Part shown: positions 16,829 to 26,146 of the stretch, one piece after another | Numbering within the stretch: the stretch's first letter is position 1 | Layout of the letters: each line of letters opens with the position of its first letter | NCBI GenBank assembly: GCA_963775125.1 | Contig: CAVZHQ010000005.1 | Span: forward strand, 372,001-436,000 | Source: JAHECQ01 sp963775125 | GTDB lineage: Bacteria > Actinomycetota > Acidimicrobiia > Acidimicrobiales > SZUA-35 | Direction: 5' to 3' | DNA length: 64,000 nt | Position numbers and translations under genes: made by a program | The notes under the pieces: model-generated | Told to the model about the DNA's origin: nothing | What the model saw: only the letters and a program-made list of their open reading frames with translations | Databases searched by the model: none

Positions 16829-17650
16829 TTAGCGCGGCTCCCAGAGCCTGACCCAGCCGGTCTCGATCTCGAGGTCTCCGGTTTCGTACCCCGGTTCGCC
16901 CGGCAGAAGCACTCGATACTTGCCGTTCGGGTCGTTCACCCGTACTCGTTGGTAGTCGAGTCGGCGCCGGGCGATGGCCATGACGGCCTCGGCGTCGGGA
17001 TACCGCGAGAGACACGAGACCATGCGGACCGTGGGGGACATCATCGTGAATTCGCCCGCTTCGAACCGGTCGAGGGCGTCTTGGGGACGGATCCATTCCC
17101 AGTCGACGATCTCACCGTCGTCATGCTGCGGTTCCTGGTCGTCGGGTGCCAGGGCAACGAAGAAGCGGGCGTCGAACCGGCGGGGCGAACCGAGAGGAGT
17201 GACGAACCGGGCGACTTCCTCGACCTTGGTGGCGTCGAGCACGATGTCCCGCTGCAACAGCAGATCGGCGAAGATCGACTCGTCGGCCTCGACCTGTTCG
17301 CGCATGCCCGGCACATCGACATCGTGATGGCCGGCAGCCAAGAGAAGACCGGCCTCCTCGAAGGTTTCCCGACACGCGGCGAGCCACCAGGCGAGGCCAC
17401 CATGGGGCACCTCGAGGATTCGGGACGCCTCGGTGTCGGTCAACCCGGAGAACATCCGGTCGAGGTCCTGGGCGTGGTCGTCGGGATCGACCCGGCCACC
17501 GGGGAAGACCCAATTGTCGGCGGCGAAGACCAAACGGCTGGTTCGTCGCAACATCAGGACATGGAGGTCGGGGCGGTCATCCAGCAGCATGACGGTGGCC
17601 GCCGGTCGGATGGGCACCTGTTCGGGGTCGAAGTCGGCCTGGTCGGTCAC
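16829..17650 (-). CDS. Nudix hydrolase, NUDT19-like (probable acyl-CoA or nucleotide diphosphatase)
   Basis: This 273-residue protein has a Nudix box at about residues 84-106, seen as GGLAWWLAACRETFEEAGLL, including the REx2EExG core. Upstream is NWVFPGGRVDPDDHAQ, and the long insertion before the box is typical of the NUDT7/NUDT19 group, whose animal members cleave CoA derivatives. The substrate here is inferred from family layout only. It precedes typA on the same strand (gap about 13 bp to the longest typA frame), and its start is 37 bp from the divergent PPOX gene. Confidence 0.85.
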   Translation of the reverse strand: MTDQADFDPEQVPIRPAATVMLLDDRPDLHVLMLRRTSRLVFAADNWVFPGGRVDPDDHAQDLDRMFSGLTDTEASRILEVPHGGLAWWLAACRETFEEAGLLLAAGHHDVDVPGMREQVEADESIFADLLLQRDIVLDATKVEEVARFVTPLGSPRRFDARFFVALAPDDQEPQHDDGEIVDWEWIRPQDALDRFEAGEFTMMSPTVRMVSCLSRYPDAEAVMAIARRRLDYQRVRVNDPNGKYRVLLPGEPGYETGDLEIETGWVRLWEPR

Positions 17651-17687
17651 GGAGGCGACGGTAGTGGCGACGTGTCAGAATCGACCA

Positions 17688-18197
17688 ATGCCACGTCTGA
17701 CCGATCGCGAACTGACCGACTTCCTCGACGAGCCGGGCCATCTGCTGCGTCTCGCCACCATCGACGAGTCAGGCATGCCCCGAATCTCGCCGGTGTGGTT
17801 CGTCCATCAGGACGGCGCCATCGTGTTCACCCCACGAGAACGCTCGGTCTTCCTCGCCAATCTGAAACGCGATCCTCGAATCGCGGTGGCCGTCGACGAG
17901 GACGCGCTCCCGTATCGCAAGGTCAGCGCGCAGGGCCGCGCCGAGGTGTTGTTCGATGTCGGCAACGACGACGCCTGGCGGGACACCTACCGGCGGATCG
18001 CCCAGCGCTACATCCCGGCCGACGCCGCCGAGCGCTACATCCAGGACACCATCGACCAGCCTCGAGCATTGATTGCGGTGCCCCTCGGCTCGGCCGACGT
18101 GGCGACCTGGCGCATGCCCGTCGAGGGTGAGGCCGGCACCGGCATCTGGGCCAAGCGCTATTACGGAGACGGCACCAAGATGGCGAACCGCCTCTGA
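17688..18197 (+). CDS. PPOX-fold flavin/F420-dependent oxidoreductase family protein
   Basis: From ATG 17688 (MPRLTDRELTDFLDEPGHLL) this is a 169-residue split-barrel protein of the pyridoxamine 5'-phosphate oxidase-like superfamily. The N-terminal strand pattern LLRLATIDESGMPRISPVWF is the family signature, with a basic SVFLANLKRDPRIAVAVDED segment following. Such proteins bind FMN, F420 or heme. Given cofC in the window, F420 is plausible but cannot be proven from sequence. The reading frame is open further upstream, but that part lies over the Nudix gene on the other strand. Confidence 0.85.
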   Translation: MPRLTDRELTDFLDEPGHLLRLATIDESGMPRISPVWFVHQDGAIVFTPRERSVFLANLKRDPRIAVAVDEDALPYRKVSAQGRAEVLFDVGNDDAWRDTYRRIAQRYIPADAAERYIQDTIDQPRALIAVPLGSADVATWRMPVEGEAGTGIWAKRYYGDGTKMANRL

Positions 18198-18212
18198 TCG
18201 GGTCGGAGAGCG

Positions 18213-18848
18213 TTAGGGGGCGGCGTCGATCTTCATGAGGATGGTGGCGGAGTCGACGGCAGCGGCGGAGACGGTAGCCCAGGCCTCATTGCCGGGATCG
18301 CTGTCGAGAATGCCGCTCGGTTCGGTGAGAACGTGGAGCTTGAACTGGAGATCGAGGACGCCTTCCTTCAGGGTCTCGATGCACGGGTTGCCCCATCCGC
18401 TCTGGCCGTAGTCGTTGAGCGCTGTCGACAGGGCGTCGGGGAGGTTGGCGCCGTCGAGGCTGGTGGTGGACGGATCGATGCCCGCGACCAGCCAGAGGAG
18501 GAGCGGCTTTGCCGGGTCGGTCTGGTCGCTGAGGGTGATGGCCAACTCGGCGGCGTCATCGGGTACGTTCGACCATTCCAGCTCCGGCGCCCGGTTGGCG
18601 CCCGCACAGGTCAGGTCGACGGGAGCCGGGTCGCCCGGTTCGAAATCGGGGCTGGACAGGGTGAGCCCGTCGAGGCCCTCGAGCTGAGGCGGTGCCGAGG
18701 TCGGCGGCGCCGGACGAGTCGTTGTGGTTTGCCAGGGCTGGGCCTCCGCGAGGTCCCGGCCGTCGCTTGCACAACCGGCCAGAGCGCCGAATACCAGGGC
18801 GCCCACGACCGAACGATGGAGGAGCGATGATGGTTTGGCGCAGCGCAC
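18213..18848 (-). CDS. Lipoprotein of the PEBP (YbhB/YbcL, Raf-kinase-inhibitor-like) family
   Basis: The 211-residue precursor has a signal peptide with lipobox LAGC at Cys26, so it is probably anchored to the outside of the cell membrane. A Thr/Pro-rich linker is followed by the PEBP-like domain: LTLSSPDFEPGDPAPVDLTC, then LEWSNVPDDAAELAITLSD, which matches the family's core DPxxP-type ligand pocket region. A stretch equivalent to GKNDFGxxGYxGPCPP appears as LNDYGQSGWGNPC. Bacterial members have no firmly known substrate. It lies alone between convergent and divergent neighbours. The start codon is GTG. Confidence 0.85.
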   Translation of the reverse strand: MRCAKPSSLLHRSVVGALVFGALAGCASDGRDLAEAQPWQTTTTRPAPPTSAPPQLEGLDGLTLSSPDFEPGDPAPVDLTCAGANRAPELEWSNVPDDAAELAITLSDQTDPAKPLLLWLVAGIDPSTTSLDGANLPDALSTALNDYGQSGWGNPCIETLKEGVLDLQFKLHVLTEPSGILDSDPGNEAWATVSAAAVDSATILMKIDAAP

Positions 18849-18902
18849 AGCCTCCGAGAGTACTCATGGCTACGCTCGGCGCGATGACACCCCGGGAGCC
18901 CG

Positions 18903-20222
18903 ATGGCAGCTGAGGGGCGATCGCCTTCGGGTCGCTCCCGCGAGCGTCCCCGGGTCGCGTCCCTGGTTCGTGCTCGCGTGCCGCTGTCGGTGCCTCGCCT
19001 CACGTGGCGGCCGTTGGGCGGTTTGCTCGGCCCGGCACGTGCCGACGCCAGCCAAAGCTTGGTGGCCCTCATGCTCTCGGCCAGCACCAGCCTCATCACC
19101 GGGTTCACCATCGCCGGTTTCGAGAGCACGCTGCGGCAGTTCCCCGGTCTGCTGTTGTTCATCCCTGCGGCCATCGGGCTTCGAGGCAATCTGTTCGGTC
19201 CGCTCGGCGGTCGACTGTCCACCGCCATCCGAACCGGCACGTTCTCCTGGACCTGGCGGCTCGACTCCACGCTCGGGCAGAACGTGTCGGCCACCATGGC
19301 GCTTTCGCTCGCCGCAGCGGTGTGCCTGGGGGTGATCGCCGAGGCGTTCGCCTGGGTCGTGCGCGTCGGGGGCGTCGACCCGATCGGGATGGCCGACTTC
19401 ATCGTCGTGTCGGTGTTCGGGGGCACCATCGCCTCCTTGGTGGTGCTGATGATCACGCTGGGGTTGGCCGTCGGTTCGGCCCGCTTCGGGTGGGACCTGG
19501 ACAACGTGACTGCGCCGCTCGTCTCGGCATCGGGAGACTTCGTCACCCTTCCCGCACTCGTGTTGGCCACCACCCTCATCCGGCGGGGCTGGTTGACCAG
19601 GACCCTTGCGGCCATGATGGCTGTGCTGGCCATCATCGTGTGCGTCCTGATCATCCGCTCGACCATGAAGGCCTGCCGCCGGATTCTGAAGGAGTCGCTG
19701 CCCATCCTGTTGAGCGCCGGCGTCCTGAGCCTCATCGCCGGTCTCACGCTGGAGGCGTCGATCGATCGGTTCCTGGCGTTCACTGTGCTGTTGGTCATCC
19801 TGCCAGGGTTCCTCAGCACGGGCGGCGCCTTGGGAGGCATCCTGTCCAGTCGACTGGCCACCAAGGTGCACCTGGGCTTCGTCGAACCGACGGCGATTCC
19901 CCAGGGCGAAGCGCGCACCGATATCGCCATCACCTTCGTCCTGGCGCTGCCCATCTACATCTTCCTGGCCGTGCTCGCCGGACTCGTTGCCGGGCCGACC
20001 AATCAGACTTCGCCCGGCCTGCTCACCCTGATCGCGGTGGCCGTCACAGGCGGAATGATGGTCACGGCCTTCGTCGCCGCCGTCTCCTACTACGCCACCC
20101 TGGCGGTGGTTCGGTTCGGGCTCGACCCCGACAATCACGGCATCCCCATCGTCACCGCCAGTCTCGACGTCGTCGGCGCATCGGTGTTCGTAGGTGCGCT
20201 ACTGGTTTGGGGAGTGGCATGA
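18903..20222 (+). CDS. MgtE/SLC41-like divalent cation transporter membrane protein
   Basis: This 439-residue protein has about ten membrane segments arranged as two MgtE-like repeats. Each repeat shows a GLRGNLFGPLGGRLSTA or GFLSTGGALGGILSSRL segment and a partner GWDLDNVTAPLVSASGDF or GLDPDNHGIPIVTASLDV, the latter containing the acidic ion-coordinating pattern of MgtE. It lacks the cytoplasmic N and CBS domains of bacterial MgtE, as in SLC41 and archaeal homologues. The adjoining gene encodes a PhoU/TrkA_C protein, a likely cytoplasmic regulator replacing those domains. Predicted to move Mg2+ or another divalent ion. The first 35 residues are basic and probably cytoplasmic. Confidence 0.85.
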   Translation: MAAEGRSPSGRSRERPRVASLVRARVPLSVPRLTWRPLGGLLGPARADASQSLVALMLSASTSLITGFTIAGFESTLRQFPGLLLFIPAAIGLRGNLFGPLGGRLSTAIRTGTFSWTWRLDSTLGQNVSATMALSLAAAVCLGVIAEAFAWVVRVGGVDPIGMADFIVVSVFGGTIASLVVLMITLGLAVGSARFGWDLDNVTAPLVSASGDFVTLPALVLATTLIRRGWLTRTLAAMMAVLAIIVCVLIIRSTMKACRRILKESLPILLSAGVLSLIAGLTLEASIDRFLAFTVLLVILPGFLSTGGALGGILSSRLATKVHLGFVEPTAIPQGEARTDIAITFVLALPIYIFLAVLAGLVAGPTNQTSPGLLTLIAVAVTGGMMVTAFVAAVSYYATLAVVRFGLDPDNHGIPIVTASLDVVGASVFVGALLVWGVA

Positions 20223-20276
20223 TCGTTGGACAACCAGAAGAGATGGGCAACAGAAACCCGATGGAACGCTGACCGG

Positions 20277-21497
20277 ATGGAATCGCGAACGCTGCGAGAG
20301 ATGCTGGCCGAAGCCAAGGACACCAGCGAGCTGATGGTCGACCTTGCCTACGCCGCCGTGTACTTCAACGACCCGGACATGGCCGACGAGGTCGACGGGC
20401 TCGAGGTCGACATCAGCGCTCTGGTCCACAAGATGCGCACGCTCTGCATCATTGCGGTCCGTCATCCCCGAGAAGCCGAGGCCATGGCGGCGGTCCTTCA
20501 GGTCGTGTCGGCCCTCGAACGAATCGCAAACGACGCGGTCGACATCGCCCGCATCGTCACGCATCGGCTGGGCATTCCCCACGAGTTGGTGGTCGACCTC
20601 AGTTCGGCCGAGGAGATCTCGCACCGGGTCGAGGTCGCGAGCGGGTCTCACTTCGCCAACCGGCCGGTGTCCAGCTTCGAACTACCGGTCGTCACCGGTA
20701 TGCGGATCATGGCCATCCGTCGTGGCCGGAACTGGATCGTCGATCCTGGCGGCGACGAGATCCTGCACCCCAGCGACGTGTTGTTCCTGCGGGGCTCGCC
20801 GGCCGGCATCGCGCGGTTGCGTGAGTTGGCAGGTGCCCCGGCGTACGTCGCTCCCGAGCCGCCTGAAGCGGTGGCGCTCACCGACCTCGATCGGGCCATC
20901 GACACACTCATCGAGATGAAGAACCTGTCCGAGGTGGCCGTCGGATTGGCCTACTCGGCGCTGGTCTACCGCGACCGAAGCCTGGCGGCCGAGGTCCGTC
21001 ACCTCGAGGATCGCCTGGACGAGATGAATCACCGGCTCGAGCTGTGGGTGCTCCGATCAGCGACCGATGGGGTCGATCCTGCGCCGCTGCGCGGGCTGCT
21101 GCACCTGGCCGCCGCGGCTGAGGACATTGGTGATCAAGCCCAGTCGATGGTGTGGATGGTCGAGCGCAGCACCGAGCTTCACCCGGTGCTCGCCGTGGCC
21201 TTGGGTGACACTGACGAGGTGGTGGTGCGGATGCCGGTGGGGCCGGGAGCATCGGTGCACGGCCAGACCTTGGGCGAGATCGAGTTGCCCATCGAACCGG
21301 GCTACACCGTGTTGGCCATCGAACGGGAGGGTCGCTATTGGTATCGGCCTCGTCGCCACGTGGAAATTCGCGAGGGCGATTCGATCCTGGCCAGCGGACC
21401 TGAGGAGGGTCGGGCCGCGCTCGCCGAAATGTTCGGCTGGCGTCTGGTCGAAGACGACGACGGCGGCATCGAACTCGAGTCCCTGCTCGAGGCCTGA
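20277..21497 (+). CDS. PhoU and TrkA_C domain protein, likely regulator of the MgtE-like transporter
   Basis: The protein alternates two PhoU-like helical domains with two TrkA_C (RCK-C) domains in the order PhoU, TrkA_C, PhoU, TrkA_C. PhoU repeats are seen in EAKDTSELMVDLAYAAVYFN and EMKNLSEVAVGLAYSALVYR. The TrkA_C parts end GDEILHPSDVLFLRGSP and EIREGDSILASGPEEG. ATG 20277 is preferred because residues from there match the PhoU start, though the frame is open from TTG 20226. It follows the transporter by about 50 bp. TrkA_C domains bind small ligands, so it probably senses a metabolite or ion and gates transport. This is inference from domain content and adjacency. Confidence 0.85.
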   Translation: MESRTLREMLAEAKDTSELMVDLAYAAVYFNDPDMADEVDGLEVDISALVHKMRTLCIIAVRHPREAEAMAAVLQVVSALERIANDAVDIARIVTHRLGIPHELVVDLSSAEEISHRVEVASGSHFANRPVSSFELPVVTGMRIMAIRRGRNWIVDPGGDEILHPSDVLFLRGSPAGIARLRELAGAPAYVAPEPPEAVALTDLDRAIDTLIEMKNLSEVAVGLAYSALVYRDRSLAAEVRHLEDRLDEMNHRLELWVLRSATDGVDPAPLRGLLHLAAAAEDIGDQAQSMVWMVERSTELHPVLAVALGDTDEVVVRMPVGPGASVHGQTLGEIELPIEPGYTVLAIEREGRYWYRPRRHVEIREGDSILASGPEEGRAALAEMFGWRLVEDDDGGIELESLLEA

Positions 21498-21537
21498 CAG
21501 AACTCGGCACATCACACCATCCAACGAAGGAAGCAGC

Positions 21538-23019
21538 ATGAAGATCGAGGTCAAGCAAGTCTTCGAGTCGGGCCTTCCCGTCGATGACGACCATCCGTAC
21601 CGGAGTGGGGCGTGGCGCCCGCAACGAACGGAGTACGACGCTTGGAACCTCGAGGTCGAGGGCGAAGTGCCCGCCGATCTCAACGGCGTCTACCTCCGAA
21701 ACACCGAGAACCCACTGTTCGAACCGATCCGTCGCTATCACCCGTTCGACGGCGACTCGATGATGCACGCCATCTCCTTCGAGAACGGCGAGGCTCGCTA
21801 CGCCAATCGGTTCGTTCGGACCGACGGGTTCCTCGCCGAGCAGGAAGCCAAACAGAGCCTTTGGGCGGGCATCACCGAACGGCCCGAGACGGCGCTGGCC
21901 GATCACGGCTGGGGCGCCCGGACCAGGATGAAGGACAACGCATCGACCGATGTGGTCGTGCATGGCGGCGTTGCGCTCGCCAGCTTCTACCAGTGCGGCG
22001 AGCTCTACCGTATGGACCCCCGCACCCTGGCCCCGATGGGCAAGACCCAATGGCGTCACGGCAACGGCTCGTTCTTTCCGCCCGAAGGGGTGTCGGCCCA
22101 CACCAAGATCGACGAACACACCGGCGAGATGCTGTTCTTCAACTACGGGACGGCGGCTCCGTACATGCATTACGGCGTCGTCAGCCGCGACGGCGAGCTC
22201 ACCGACTACGTCGACATCCCGCTGCCCGGCCCGCGTCTGCCGCACGACATGGCCTTCACCGAGAACTACTCGATCCTCAACGACCTGCCGCTCTACTGGG
22301 ACCCCGCCGGCCTCGAGCAAGGGTTCTACTCCAACGTGTTCGACCGAGACCGCCCCAGTCGGTTTGCGGTCATTCCCCGCCACGGCTCGACGGCCGACAT
22401 TCGCTGGTTCGAAGCCGATCCCACGTTCGTCCTGCATTGGACCAACGCCTACGAGGACGGCGACGAGATCGTGCTCGACGGCTTCTTCCAACACAACCCG
22501 ACGGCACGAGGTGTGCCCCGAACCTTGCCGCCGGAGTGGAAGGGGTTCGAATCGCTCGATCTGAACACCGTCGACGCCCGGGCGCATCGCTGGCGATTCA
22601 ACCTGGTCACCGGCGCCTGCAGCGAGGAATCGATGAGCGACCGACGCTCGGAGTTCCCGATGATCAACGGCCGCTACGGCGGACGGCGCCACCGGTACTC
22701 CTACAACGCGCTCGGTGTGCCGGGCCTCTTCGCCTTCAACGGACTACTCAAGCACGACCTCGACACCGGCAGTGAACAAGAGGTGCGCTTCGGCGAAGGC
22801 GTCTTCGTGAGTGAGACGGTGATGGCGCCGCGGGACAACGCAACCGCCGAGGACGATGGCTATCTCGTGACCTTCGCCTCCGACGTCAACCGTGACCTGT
22901 CGGAGTGTCTGGTGTTCGACGCCGCCCGGTTGGACGAGGGGCCAGTGGCCCGTATCCGGCTGCCCGAGCGAATTGCGAGCGGTACCCACTCGACGTGGGC
23001 GCCGCTCGCCGATCTCTGA
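21538..23019 (+). CDS. Carotenoid cleavage oxygenase family protein
   Basis: This 493-residue non-heme iron enzyme belongs to the RPE65/carotenoid oxygenase family, which cleaves double bonds in carotenoids, apocarotenoids or stilbenes using O2. Four candidate iron-binding histidines sit in the usual contexts: GVSAHTKID, RLPHDMAFTE, VLHWTNAYE and SGTHSTWAP. The start is ATG 21538 with GAAGGAAG ahead; the longer open frame upstream overlaps the previous gene. It is 40 bp after the PhoU/TrkA_C gene and convergent with the SPFH gene. The physiological substrate is unknown. Confidence 0.92.
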   Translation: MKIEVKQVFESGLPVDDDHPYRSGAWRPQRTEYDAWNLEVEGEVPADLNGVYLRNTENPLFEPIRRYHPFDGDSMMHAISFENGEARYANRFVRTDGFLAEQEAKQSLWAGITERPETALADHGWGARTRMKDNASTDVVVHGGVALASFYQCGELYRMDPRTLAPMGKTQWRHGNGSFFPPEGVSAHTKIDEHTGEMLFFNYGTAAPYMHYGVVSRDGELTDYVDIPLPGPRLPHDMAFTENYSILNDLPLYWDPAGLEQGFYSNVFDRDRPSRFAVIPRHGSTADIRWFEADPTFVLHWTNAYEDGDEIVLDGFFQHNPTARGVPRTLPPEWKGFESLDLNTVDARAHRWRFNLVTGACSEESMSDRRSEFPMINGRYGGRRHRYSYNALGVPGLFAFNGLLKHDLDTGSEQEVRFGEGVFVSETVMAPRDNATAEDDGYLVTFASDVNRDLSECLVFDAARLDEGPVARIRLPERIASGTHSTWAPLADL

Positions 23020-23025
23020 TTCGCG

Positions 23026-24318
23026 TCAGCTGCCGAGTTCTCGGAACAGGTCCGACAGAGCGTCGCCGCTACCGGACCGCATCGACATCGAGTCGGCCGC
23101 CGACATCTCACCGGGGGCAGGCGCCTTGGGGAAGCCGGGAGGTGGAGGCGTCTGAGGCGCTGGCCCCTGAGGGGCCGGCATCCGAGGAACGGCCGGGGGT
23201 GACGGCATGTTGCGAACCGGCGGGGCCGGCGTTGCCCGCGAACCCAAGGACATGGCGCTGGGCCGAGCCGGCGTCGGGTCTACGGCGGGCACTGAACGGG
23301 CGGGGACTGCGGACCGACGGGCCTCGGCCGCGCTGCCGGCGGGGTCGTCGAGCGAGTCGTCGCCACCGTCGTCGGTCGGACCGCGGTCGCCTCGGAACAA
23401 CTCGGCGATGCTGCCGATGGAGCCGAGAGCTGCGGACATGTCCGCCGGCACGAAGATCTTCGTGGCCCGACCATTGGCGATGCCCTGCAACGCCTCGAGG
23501 TACTTGATGGCGATGACCCGCTCATCGGTACCCGAATCGATGATGGCGCCATAGACCATCTGGATGGCCGTGGCCTCACCCTGAGCCACCACTTCGGTGC
23601 GGTACTGCTCGGCCTCGGCCCGGGTGCGAACCGCCTGCGCTTCGCCCTCGGCGTTCAGGATGTCCCGCTCCTTCTGGCCCTCGGCGCTGAGAATGGCCGC
23701 CTGCTTCTCGCCTTCGGCCTTGGTGATGGCAGCCGAACGCTGGCCTTCGGCCTCGGTGACCACCGCTCGACGGGTGCGTTCGGCCTTCATCTGTTCGTGC
23801 ATGGCGTGCATGACGTCGGCCGGCGGGTCGATGCGCTGGATCTCGACGCGGACCACGCGGACACCCCACTTGTCGGTGGCGTCGTCGAGGATCTGGCGGA
23901 GGGCCCCGTTCACCCGCTCACGGGAGGTGAAGGCCTGGTCGAGACTCATCTCACCGATCACGTTACGCAGGTTGGTCTGCGCCAGTTTGGTGACGGCCAT
24001 GATGAAGTTCGACACGTTGTACAGCAGCCGCTGGGGGTCGGTGGCCTCGAAGTAGACGACGGCGTCGACCGACACCGCAACGTTGTCCTGCGTGATGACT
24101 TCCTGCGGTGGCACGTCGATGACCTGCTCACGCATGTCGACGACGCGGATGCGCTCGATGAACGGCAGGATCATGCGCAGACCGGGGTCGGCGGTCTCCT
24201 TGTACTTGCCGAGTCGTTCGATGACGCCCCGCTGATAGGGGTGGACGATGCGCACACCCATTGCCATGTAGACGATGATCACGACGATGATCACGCCGAG
24301 GGCGGGTAGGAGGATCAT
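23026..24318 (-). CDS. SPFH-domain (stomatin/prohibitin-like, QmcA type) membrane protein
   Basis: The 430-residue protein has an N-terminal membrane helix (ALGVIIVVIIVYMAMGV), an SPFH domain from about residue 22 to 200 (VHPYQRGVIERLGKYKETA, DPGLRMILPFIERI), a coiled coil with repeated AEG/EAE pattern (AEGEKQAAILSAEGQKERD) and a proline-rich tail of about 110 residues. Such proteins form large cage-like assemblies organising membrane domains and proteases. The start codon overlaps the nfeD stop as ATGA. NfeD-stomatin pairs are a well-known conserved unit, so the two proteins very probably act together. Confidence 0.92.
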   Translation of the reverse strand: MILLPALGVIIVVIIVYMAMGVRIVHPYQRGVIERLGKYKETADPGLRMILPFIERIRVVDMREQVIDVPPQEVITQDNVAVSVDAVVYFEATDPQRLLYNVSNFIMAVTKLAQTNLRNVIGEMSLDQAFTSRERVNGALRQILDDATDKWGVRVVRVEIQRIDPPADVMHAMHEQMKAERTRRAVVTEAEGQRSAAITKAEGEKQAAILSAEGQKERDILNAEGEAQAVRTRAEAEQYRTEVVAQGEATAIQMVYGAIIDSGTDERVIAIKYLEALQGIANGRATKIFVPADMSAALGSIGSIAELFRGDRGPTDDGGDDSLDDPAGSAAEARRSAVPARSVPAVDPTPARPSAMSLGSRATPAPPVRNMPSPPAVPRMPAPQGPAPQTPPPPGFPKAPAPGEMSAADSMSMRSGSGDALSDLFRELGS

Positions 24319-24824
24319 GAGTGGTTCCCTCTCTGGGTTGGTGCGTCAGGTCTTGTGTGCGTCAGGGGATTGGTGGCCAACTCGACGATGGCGCGAGTGC
24401 CTTCGATGGCCACGATGCGCACCGGCGCCCCCGCGGAGATGGTGTGGTCGCCGCGAGTCTCGGCCCGCCACTCTTCGCCGCCGATCCTGACCATCCCCAG
24501 GCCGGTGGCTCGGGGTGGAATGGATTCGGCAACGACACCGTTGCTGCCGACGAGCCGGTTGGCGCCGGTGCCGATGGGGTTGGGGAGGTCGAGGTCGAGT
24601 CGGCGAGCCAGGGGCTTGAGGGCGACGAAGGCCACGACCGACACGACGATGAACAGCACCCAGGTACCGGGCACCGGCATGCCCGCGAAGCTGGCGATGG
24701 AGGCGATGACGCCACCCAGGGCGAAGGGCAGCATGAACAACGACCCTGCCGTGAGCATCTCACCCACGCCGAAGACGGCCGCGACGACCAGCCAGGCGAA
24801 GGCCCAGGTGGATGGATCATTCAT
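24315..24824 (-). CDS. NfeD-like membrane protein, partner of the SPFH protein
   Basis: Start ATG 24824 has GAGGGG ahead and gives 169 residues: two or three membrane segments (WLVVAAVFGVGEMLTAGSLF, LPFALGGVIASIASFAG, WVLFIVVSVVAFVALKPLA) followed by a small OB-fold domain (LVGSNGVVAESIPP, GMVRIGGEEWRAET). This is the short NfeD form lacking the ClpP-like protease domain. It overlaps the SPFH gene by 4 bp and must be translated with it. It starts 113 bp from the divergent Mca-like gene. Confidence 0.9.
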   Translation of the reverse strand: MNDPSTWAFAWLVVAAVFGVGEMLTAGSLFMLPFALGGVIASIASFAGMPVPGTWVLFIVVSVVAFVALKPLARRLDLDLPNPIGTGANRLVGSNGVVAESIPPRATGLGMVRIGGEEWRAETRGDHTISAGAPVRIVAIEGTRAIVELATNPLTHTRPDAPTQRGNHS

Positions 24825-24937
24825 GTCGTATCCCCTCATCAAAGCCGGCGGCCGGCAGCGAACAGACACTACCAACGTCGGCCTGTCGGGTCTGGTTCCT
24901 GAGTTCTCCCTTCAATCTGTCGGTAGCTTTCTTTCTG

Positions 24938-25801
24938 ATGGCCCGTCTGCTCAGCGTTCACGCCCACCCTGACGACGAAGCGTCCAAGGGCGCACCTACG
25001 GTCGCCAAGTACGTGGCCGACGGCCACGAAGCGGTGTTGGTCTGCGCGACCGGCGGCGAGGAAGGCGACATCCTCAATCCCGCCATGGATCGGCCCGAGG
25101 TCAAGGAGAACCTGGCGGCGGTTCGGGCCGAAGAGTTGCAGCGGTCGGTCAAGATCATCGGCTACCAAGACCTGTACCTCCTCGGCTACCGCGATTCCGG
25201 CATGCCTGGCACCGAGGCCAACAAGCGGGGCGACTGCTTCGCCAATGCCGATCTCGACGAAGCCACCGGACGGTTGGTCGACATCATTCGCCGGCACCGG
25301 CCCCACGTGTTGGTCACCTATGCGGATGATCAGCAGGGCTACAAGCACCCCGACCATCTGAAGGTTCATGACGTCAGCCTGCTCGCCTTCGAACGGGCGG
25401 CCAACCCGGCCTGGTATCCCGACACCGACGAGGGTCCTTGGCAGCCGTTGAAGCTCTACTACTCGTTGTGGACCAGGGCTCGCATGATCGCCCATCACGA
25501 CGCGTTTCTCGATCGAGGGCTCGAGTCGCCGTACGACGCCAACTGGTTCGATCGGCGGTCGCTCGACCACCGCATCACCACCCGGATCGACGTGCGCGAA
25601 CACTACGGCGTTCGGCGCGACGCGCTGCTGGCCCACACCACGCAGGTCGACCCGACCGCCAAGTTCTGGTTCGGATTGCCCGACGACGTGGCTGCAGCCG
25701 CGTACCCGACCGAAGACTTCGTCCTCGCACGCAGCCATGTGATCACCGACGTCCCCGAGCATGACCTCTTTGCCGGTATCGAGGAACAGACCCATGGTTG
25801 A
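24938..25801 (+). CDS. mca: Mycothiol S-conjugate amidase-like protein
   Basis: Mca cleaves mycothiol S-conjugates, releasing a mercapturic acid for export during detoxification. This protein of 287 residues has AHPDDEAS at residues 9-16 (zinc ligands) and a later metal-binding YKHPDHLKVHD. Its length and the start MARLLSVHAHPDDEASKGA fit Mca better than MshB. ATG 24938 is chosen because it directly precedes the conserved start. It overlaps the SCP2-like gene downstream by 8 bp. Mca presence implies a mycothiol-using actinobacterium. Confidence 0.88.
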   Translation: MARLLSVHAHPDDEASKGAPTVAKYVADGHEAVLVCATGGEEGDILNPAMDRPEVKENLAAVRAEELQRSVKIIGYQDLYLLGYRDSGMPGTEANKRGDCFANADLDEATGRLVDIIRRHRPHVLVTYADDQQGYKHPDHLKVHDVSLLAFERAANPAWYPDTDEGPWQPLKLYYSLWTRARMIAHHDAFLDRGLESPYDANWFDRRSLDHRITTRIDVREHYGVRRDALLAHTTQVDPTAKFWFGLPDDVAAAAYPTEDFVLARSHVITDVPEHDLFAGIEEQTHG

Positions 25802-26135
25802 CGGCGGCGACGCGCCGGACTTGGTGGCCCGCCTGGTCACCGCTACCGCCGACCGTCGGCGGCCCTCGGGTCTGACCGGCCTGGTCGCCTTCGGCATCGG
25901 CTCCAAACCGGTCACCCTCGTGTTCGAGGAGGGCCAGGTGTTGGGGGCGACCGAAACAGCACCACATGCGGTGCTGTCGCTGACCAAGAAGCAGTTCGAG
26001 GCGTGGGCGAACGGTGAGCTGTCGCTCAGTGTGGCCTACATGCAGGGTGACGTGAAGCCCGTAGGCAGCACCGGTGCGCTGCTCGCGGCGCTGGAAGTGC
26101 TCGACGACCCGGCCGTGCGAGCGGCGCTGGCCTGA
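25794..26135 (+). CDS. SCP2 sterol-binding domain protein
   Basis: This 113-residue protein starts at ATG 25794, inside the last codons of the Mca-like gene, so translation is coupled. Its second half has the SCP2 pattern: VLSLTKKQFEAWANGELS then VAYMQGDVKPVGSTGALLAA, where the M-x-G-D-x-K-x-x-G core is characteristic. SCP2 domains bind lipids or acyl-CoA in a hydrophobic tunnel. The partner and ligand are unknown. Physical linkage with an Mca-like amidase is suggestive but may only reflect operon economy. Confidence 0.82.
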   Translation: MVDGGDAPDLVARLVTATADRRRPSGLTGLVAFGIGSKPVTLVFEEGQVLGATETAPHAVLSLTKKQFEAWANGELSLSVAYMQGDVKPVGSTGALLAALEVLDDPAVRAALA

Positions 26136-26146
26136 GGCCTGGGAGC

